Positions 60,970-64,000 of a stretch of DNA of 64,000 nucleotides are shown in pieces (position 1 is the first letter of the stretch; each line of letters starts with the position of its first letter). The notes under the pieces were generated by a model, which saw nothing but the letters and a program-made list of their open reading frames with translations, was not told the origin of the DNA and made no database searches. Source of the stretch: JAHBVL01 sp963712055 (GTDB taxonomy: Bacteria; Chloroflexota; Chloroflexia; Thermomicrobiales; UBA6265); the NCBI GenBank assembly GCA_963712055.1, contig CAVQGN010000004.1, forward strand, positions 434,001 to 498,000, in the 5' to 3' direction. The translations under genes were made by a program, and so were the position numbers.

Positions 60970-63900
60970 CTAAGCGCCGATTACCGGCTGCTTGGACTTC
61001 TTTACCGCCGCATTCAGCGCTTTGACCTCGGTTTTTTTCACCTCAGCGAGTTGGGCGAGGAGAGCGTCGACCTGCTTCGCCAGCTCCTGGAAAAGCTCTT
61101 TCGACTGCGTGGTTGGTTCGCTGTCATCACCTTCGAGGGTTGCTCCCAACATCGAGAGTTTGCTGTTCAACCGAACAGGGAAGTTGAGCGAATCCTGATC
61201 GCTAATGATCTTCGTCTGCATCAGACCGTTTTCGATTTCGTCGAGGCTATCGTTCAGCGATTTGGCGAGCTCAACGATCTCGCTGTCGGCGTCCTTCGTG
61301 CTGGCCCAGCGAGCGCGATCGATTGCGGCTGCGCGCAGTGTTCGAATTTCGTTGACTCCTTTGTTGAGGCGGTCATGGGTGTCCCGTATCGCCATGCCCA
61401 AAGTGAACTGGCTCTTCAGCGCCTTCTGGCTCACGGCCGAACGGGGATCCTTGACGATCGTGAAGGGTTCCGTGGCCTCCCAGTCTCCTGATTTCAGCCG
61501 CACCTGATAGGTTCCGGGGAGCACACGCGGACCCTTTCGCCCGGGTTTGTCGCCGCCCTTGGTCATGATCCGTTCAGCATCTGGCATGCGCATGTCCCAA
61601 ACGAACCGATTCAACCCAACTCGGGCGGTGATGGTTGGATCCTTGTGCTCGTCGAGATCGCGGTCATCGATTGGAGGGAAGGAATCGTCCTTTTTCTTCC
61701 CCTCTGGCGGTTTCGGGGCAAGGGAGCGGATCTCGTTGCCATCGGCATCGAGAATGGTAAGGGTGAGATCGATTGTCGCCTCCGGGAGATAGTAGGAGAC
61801 GATTACTCCGTCTGGAGGATTCTTGCCGGCATCGAGGAAGTCGATCTCTGACTGCCCGTCCTCAGTCACCAAATAGTCATACGACGGGATCTGGGTAGCG
61901 GCGAACCAGTAGTTCTGTCCTTTCACCGGCTCATGGCCAAACGACATCAGTTCGGTGAATCGCGTTGTCTCTCGCGGTGTGAACAGGCGCGGTGCTGCGT
62001 CCTCTAGTGCGCTCTCGGCCAACTGGCGGAAGCCGGTCATGTCATCCATGATCCAGAACGCACGACCATGTGTTGCGAGCACGAGGTCATCGCGAGTGAT
62101 GGTCAGATCATGAATCGGAACGACCGGCAGATTACCGCCGAGATGTTGCCATCCTTCTCCGCCGTTGTACGACACCCAGACTCCCGTTTCCGTTCCGGCG
62201 AAGAGGAGGTCCTTTCGCTCCGGATCCTCTCTGATGACACGGGTGAAGACGTCCTCGGTCAGACCAGCCGTAATCTGCCGCCACGTTTGACCGTAGTCAT
62301 CCGTGCGATAGAGATATGGCGCGAAATCGTCGAGCTTGTAACGGTTGGCGGCCACAAACGCCGTGCCTTCGGCATGTGGCGAGGCGTCGATGATGCTGAT
62401 CAGCGCCCATTCACCGAGATCGGGCGGTGTGACATTCGTCCAGTTTTTGCCGCCGTCCCGGGTGACGTGGATCAAGCCGTCGTCGCTGCCAGCCCAAAGT
62501 ACGTCCCGATTCAGAGGCGATTCGGCAAACGCAAAGATCGTGCAATAGACCTCCGCCCCGGTGTTGTCCTTCGTGATCGGACCTCCCGAGGATTTGAGTT
62601 TGGATGCGTCGTTTCGGGTCAAGTCGGGAGAGAGCTCCGTCCAGGATGACCCCTCATTGGTGGTTCGGAAAACGTGGTTGCCCGTGCAATAGAGCACATT
62701 CGGGTCGTGATGGGAGAGATGGATCGGGTAGGTCCACTGGAAGCGGTACTTGTAACTCTCCGCTCCGGACCCGGAGTTTTCCTCCGGCCAAACTGAGATC
62801 AGGCGAACCTGGCCAGTCGAATGGTCGTAGCGGGTGAGGATACCCATGTACTCGCCGGCATAGACGATATCCGGATTGTCGGGACGAACCGCGATATAGC
62901 CGGCTTCACCACCGCCAACGGAGTACCACTCGGTCCGTGTGATCGCGCCGTGGTCGGAACGACTTGGCACGCACATCGACGTGTTGTCTTGCTGAGAACC
63001 GTAGACCCGGTAGGGGACGCGGTTGTCGGTGGTGACGTGATAGAACTCGGCAGTTGGCTGACCGTACTGCTCGGTCCATGACCGACCGCCAACATAGGAC
63101 ACGGTTCCGCCGCCGTCATTGCCGAGGATCATCCGCTGGTTGTCGTGGGGATCGATCCAGAGATCGTGGTTGTCGCCATGCGGAGCCGGGACGACGTTGA
63201 ACGTCCTGCCGGCATCGGTGCTCTTGAACATCTCGACGTTCAGACACCAAACGGTGTCCGGATCGGTGGTGTCGGCATAGATATGGGAGTAGTACCAGGC
63301 TCGTTGACGCAAGCGGCGGTCGTCGCTGGTTCGTTCCCACGTCGCGCCGCCATCATCGGAGCGGAAAATCCCACCATTTTCGTTTTCGACGCATGCCCAG
63401 ACTCGACCAGCCTGGACCGGCGAGACGGTGATGCCGATCTTGCCGTCGAGACCATCCGGCAGGCCCGGATTGCGGGTGAGCTCGGTGAAGGTGTCGCCAC
63501 CATCGGTTGATTTGAAGAGTTTGCAGCCTGGGCCGCCGCTGCTGAGGTAGTGCGGTCCGCGGCGTGCTTCCCAGAACGAGACATAGAGGATGCGTGGGTT
63601 GGAAGGGTCGAGAACCAGATCGTTGGCGCCAGCATCCTCAGATTCAAAGAGAACCAGATCCCAATTCTGACCGCCGTCCCTGGAGCGGTAAAGCCCACGC
63701 TCGCGGTTTGGACCATTGGCGTGGCCGAACGCCGCCACATAGACGAGATCGGGATCTGACGGATGAACGCGCACCTTACCGATGCCGCGGGTTTCGGCCA
63801 AGCCGAGATGGGTCCAGGTCGCTCCGGCGTCGGTCGTTCGGTAAACGCCATCTCCGTGGGCATGGTTGCCACGAATCGTCGTTTCGCCCATACCGGCATA

Positions 63901-64000
63901 GATGACATTTGGATCGCTCGGAGCGACTGCCAGCGCACCAACGGACGCGCGCTCGAAGTAGCCATCGGAGACGTTGCGCCAGTAATTGCCGCCGTCGGTT
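60970..64000 (-). CDS. BNR/sortilin-like beta-propeller protein, 5' end beyond the window
   Basis: At least 1009 residues; the frame is still open at 64000, where TDGGNYWRNVSDGYFERAS and further coding text continue it. Repeated Asp-box/BNR motifs (STDAGRTF, SDDGGATW, TTDAGATWTHLG, TRDGGKNWTNV, YRTDDYGQTW) make one or two beta-propellers of the VPS10/sortilin or glycoside-hydrolase-like type. After about residue 640 comes a beta-sandwich with PKPPEGKKKDD, then a helical, coiled-coil-like C-terminal end (AKSLNDSLDEIENG). No enzyme motif is evident. Secretion cannot be judged without the N-terminus. Confidence 0.88.
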   Translation of the reverse strand, partial: TDGGNYWRNVSDGYFERASVGALAVAPSDPNVIYAGMGETTIRGNHAHGDGVYRTTDAGATWTHLGLAETRGIGKVRVHPSDPDLVYVAAFGHANGPNRERGLYRSRDGGQNWDLVLFESEDAGANDLVLDPSNPRILYVSFWEARRGPHYLSSGGPGCKLFKSTDGGDTFTELTRNPGLPDGLDGKIGITVSPVQAGRVWACVENENGGIFRSDDGGATWERTSDDRRLRQRAWYYSHIYADTTDPDTVWCLNVEMFKSTDAGRTFNVVPAPHGDNHDLWIDPHDNQRMILGNDGGGTVSYVGGRSWTEQYGQPTAEFYHVTTDNRVPYRVYGSQQDNTSMCVPSRSDHGAITRTEWYSVGGGEAGYIAVRPDNPDIVYAGEYMGILTRYDHSTGQVRLISVWPEENSGSGAESYKYRFQWTYPIHLSHHDPNVLYCTGNHVFRTTNEGSSWTELSPDLTRNDASKLKSSGGPITKDNTGAEVYCTIFAFAESPLNRDVLWAGSDDGLIHVTRDGGKNWTNVTPPDLGEWALISIIDASPHAEGTAFVAANRYKLDDFAPYLYRTDDYGQTWRQITAGLTEDVFTRVIREDPERKDLLFAGTETGVWVSYNGGEGWQHLGGNLPVVPIHDLTITRDDLVLATHGRAFWIMDDMTGFRQLAESALEDAAPRLFTPRETTRFTELMSFGHEPVKGQNYWFAATQIPSYDYLVTEDGQSEIDFLDAGKNPPDGVIVSYYLPEATIDLTLTILDADGNEIRSLAPKPPEGKKKDDSFPPIDDRDLDEHKDPTITARVGLNRFVWDMRMPDAERIMTKGGDKPGRKGPRVLPGTYQVRLKSGDWEATEPFTIVKDPRSAVSQKALKSQFTLGMAIRDTHDRLNKGVNEIRTLRAAAIDRARWASTKDADSEIVELAKSLNDSLDEIENGLMQTKIISDQDSLNFPVRLNSKLSMLGATLEGDDSEPTTQSKELFQELAKQVDALLAQLAEVKKTEVKALNAAVKKSKQPVIGA

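Overview
The window looks like chromosomal DNA of a high-GC bacterium, most likely a member of the Chloroflexota close to Thermomicrobia/Sphaerobacter. This is inferred from the 16S rRNA text, the split cytochrome b/subunit IV complex with a cupredoxin-bearing cytochrome c, VanW/SH3b surface proteins, a STAND-LuxR regulator, and gene order. No database search was possible.

Layout. 1-4.6 kb: 5' three quarters of a 16S rRNA gene (minus strand, 3' end cut by the window edge), its promoter, a VanW-type wall protein, RidA and tRNA-Val. 4.7-8.7 kb: a cytochrome bc operon (cytochrome b, subunit IV, Rieske, cytochrome c with two cupredoxin domains, a small membrane protein) ending in a terminator. 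8.7-18.5 kb: mixed metabolism (zinc-ribbon protein, aldose epimerase, enolase-superfamily dehydratase, CocE-like hydrolase, glycosyltransferase, SDR, DUF1801/YdeI proteins, mutarotase-like protein).

18.6-33.5 kb is the most interesting part, a probable envelope-stress island. A leftward set (vWA lipoprotein fused to a solute-binding domain, XpaC-like membrane protein, solute-binding-like protein, secreted protein with a nuclease-like fold, secreted gluzincin) diverges from PspA. After PspA come a STAND ATPase with a LuxR DNA-binding domain, a stand-alone LuxR HTH protein, an RDD membrane protein, a two-gene membrane operon that includes a 46-aa peptide, and a repetitive secreted SH3b protein. 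Four intergenic regions of this island share an inverted motif of the form CGTA-N4-TACG (one copy has N5), so they probably form one regulon controlled by the local LuxR-type proteins.

33.5-38.5 kb is gene-poor and partly decayed: a double-PH-like membrane protein, a small hypothetical, a Tat-exported protein, a 27-bp dispersed repeat, and the C-terminal remnant of a serpin beside tRNA-Arg. 38.7-47.2 kb: FAD oxidoreductase, peptide-type ABC importer (binding protein and two permeases; no ATPases in view), metal-dependent hydrolases and a polysaccharide deacetylase. 47.4-60 kb: a degenerate ADP-ribosylglycohydrolase, dnaJ behind a CIRCE element, tRNA-Gln, glmU-prs-birA, then an acyl-CoA oxidation and electron-transfer cluster (acyl-CoA dehydrogenase, thiolase, gamma carbonic anhydrase, enoyl-CoA hydratase, EtfB, EtfA, FixC-like oxidoreductase). 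60.1-60.9 kb: a tandemly duplicated array of inverted short repeats. 61-64 kb: a large BNR/sortilin-like repeat protein that runs off the right edge.

Several conserved genes (cytochrome b, CocE hydrolase, enoyl-CoA hydratase, a binding protein, the nuclease-fold protein) are each broken by single-base frameshifts, mostly at short homopolymers. Residual sequencing error is the simplest explanation, but true decay cannot be excluded from the sequence alone.
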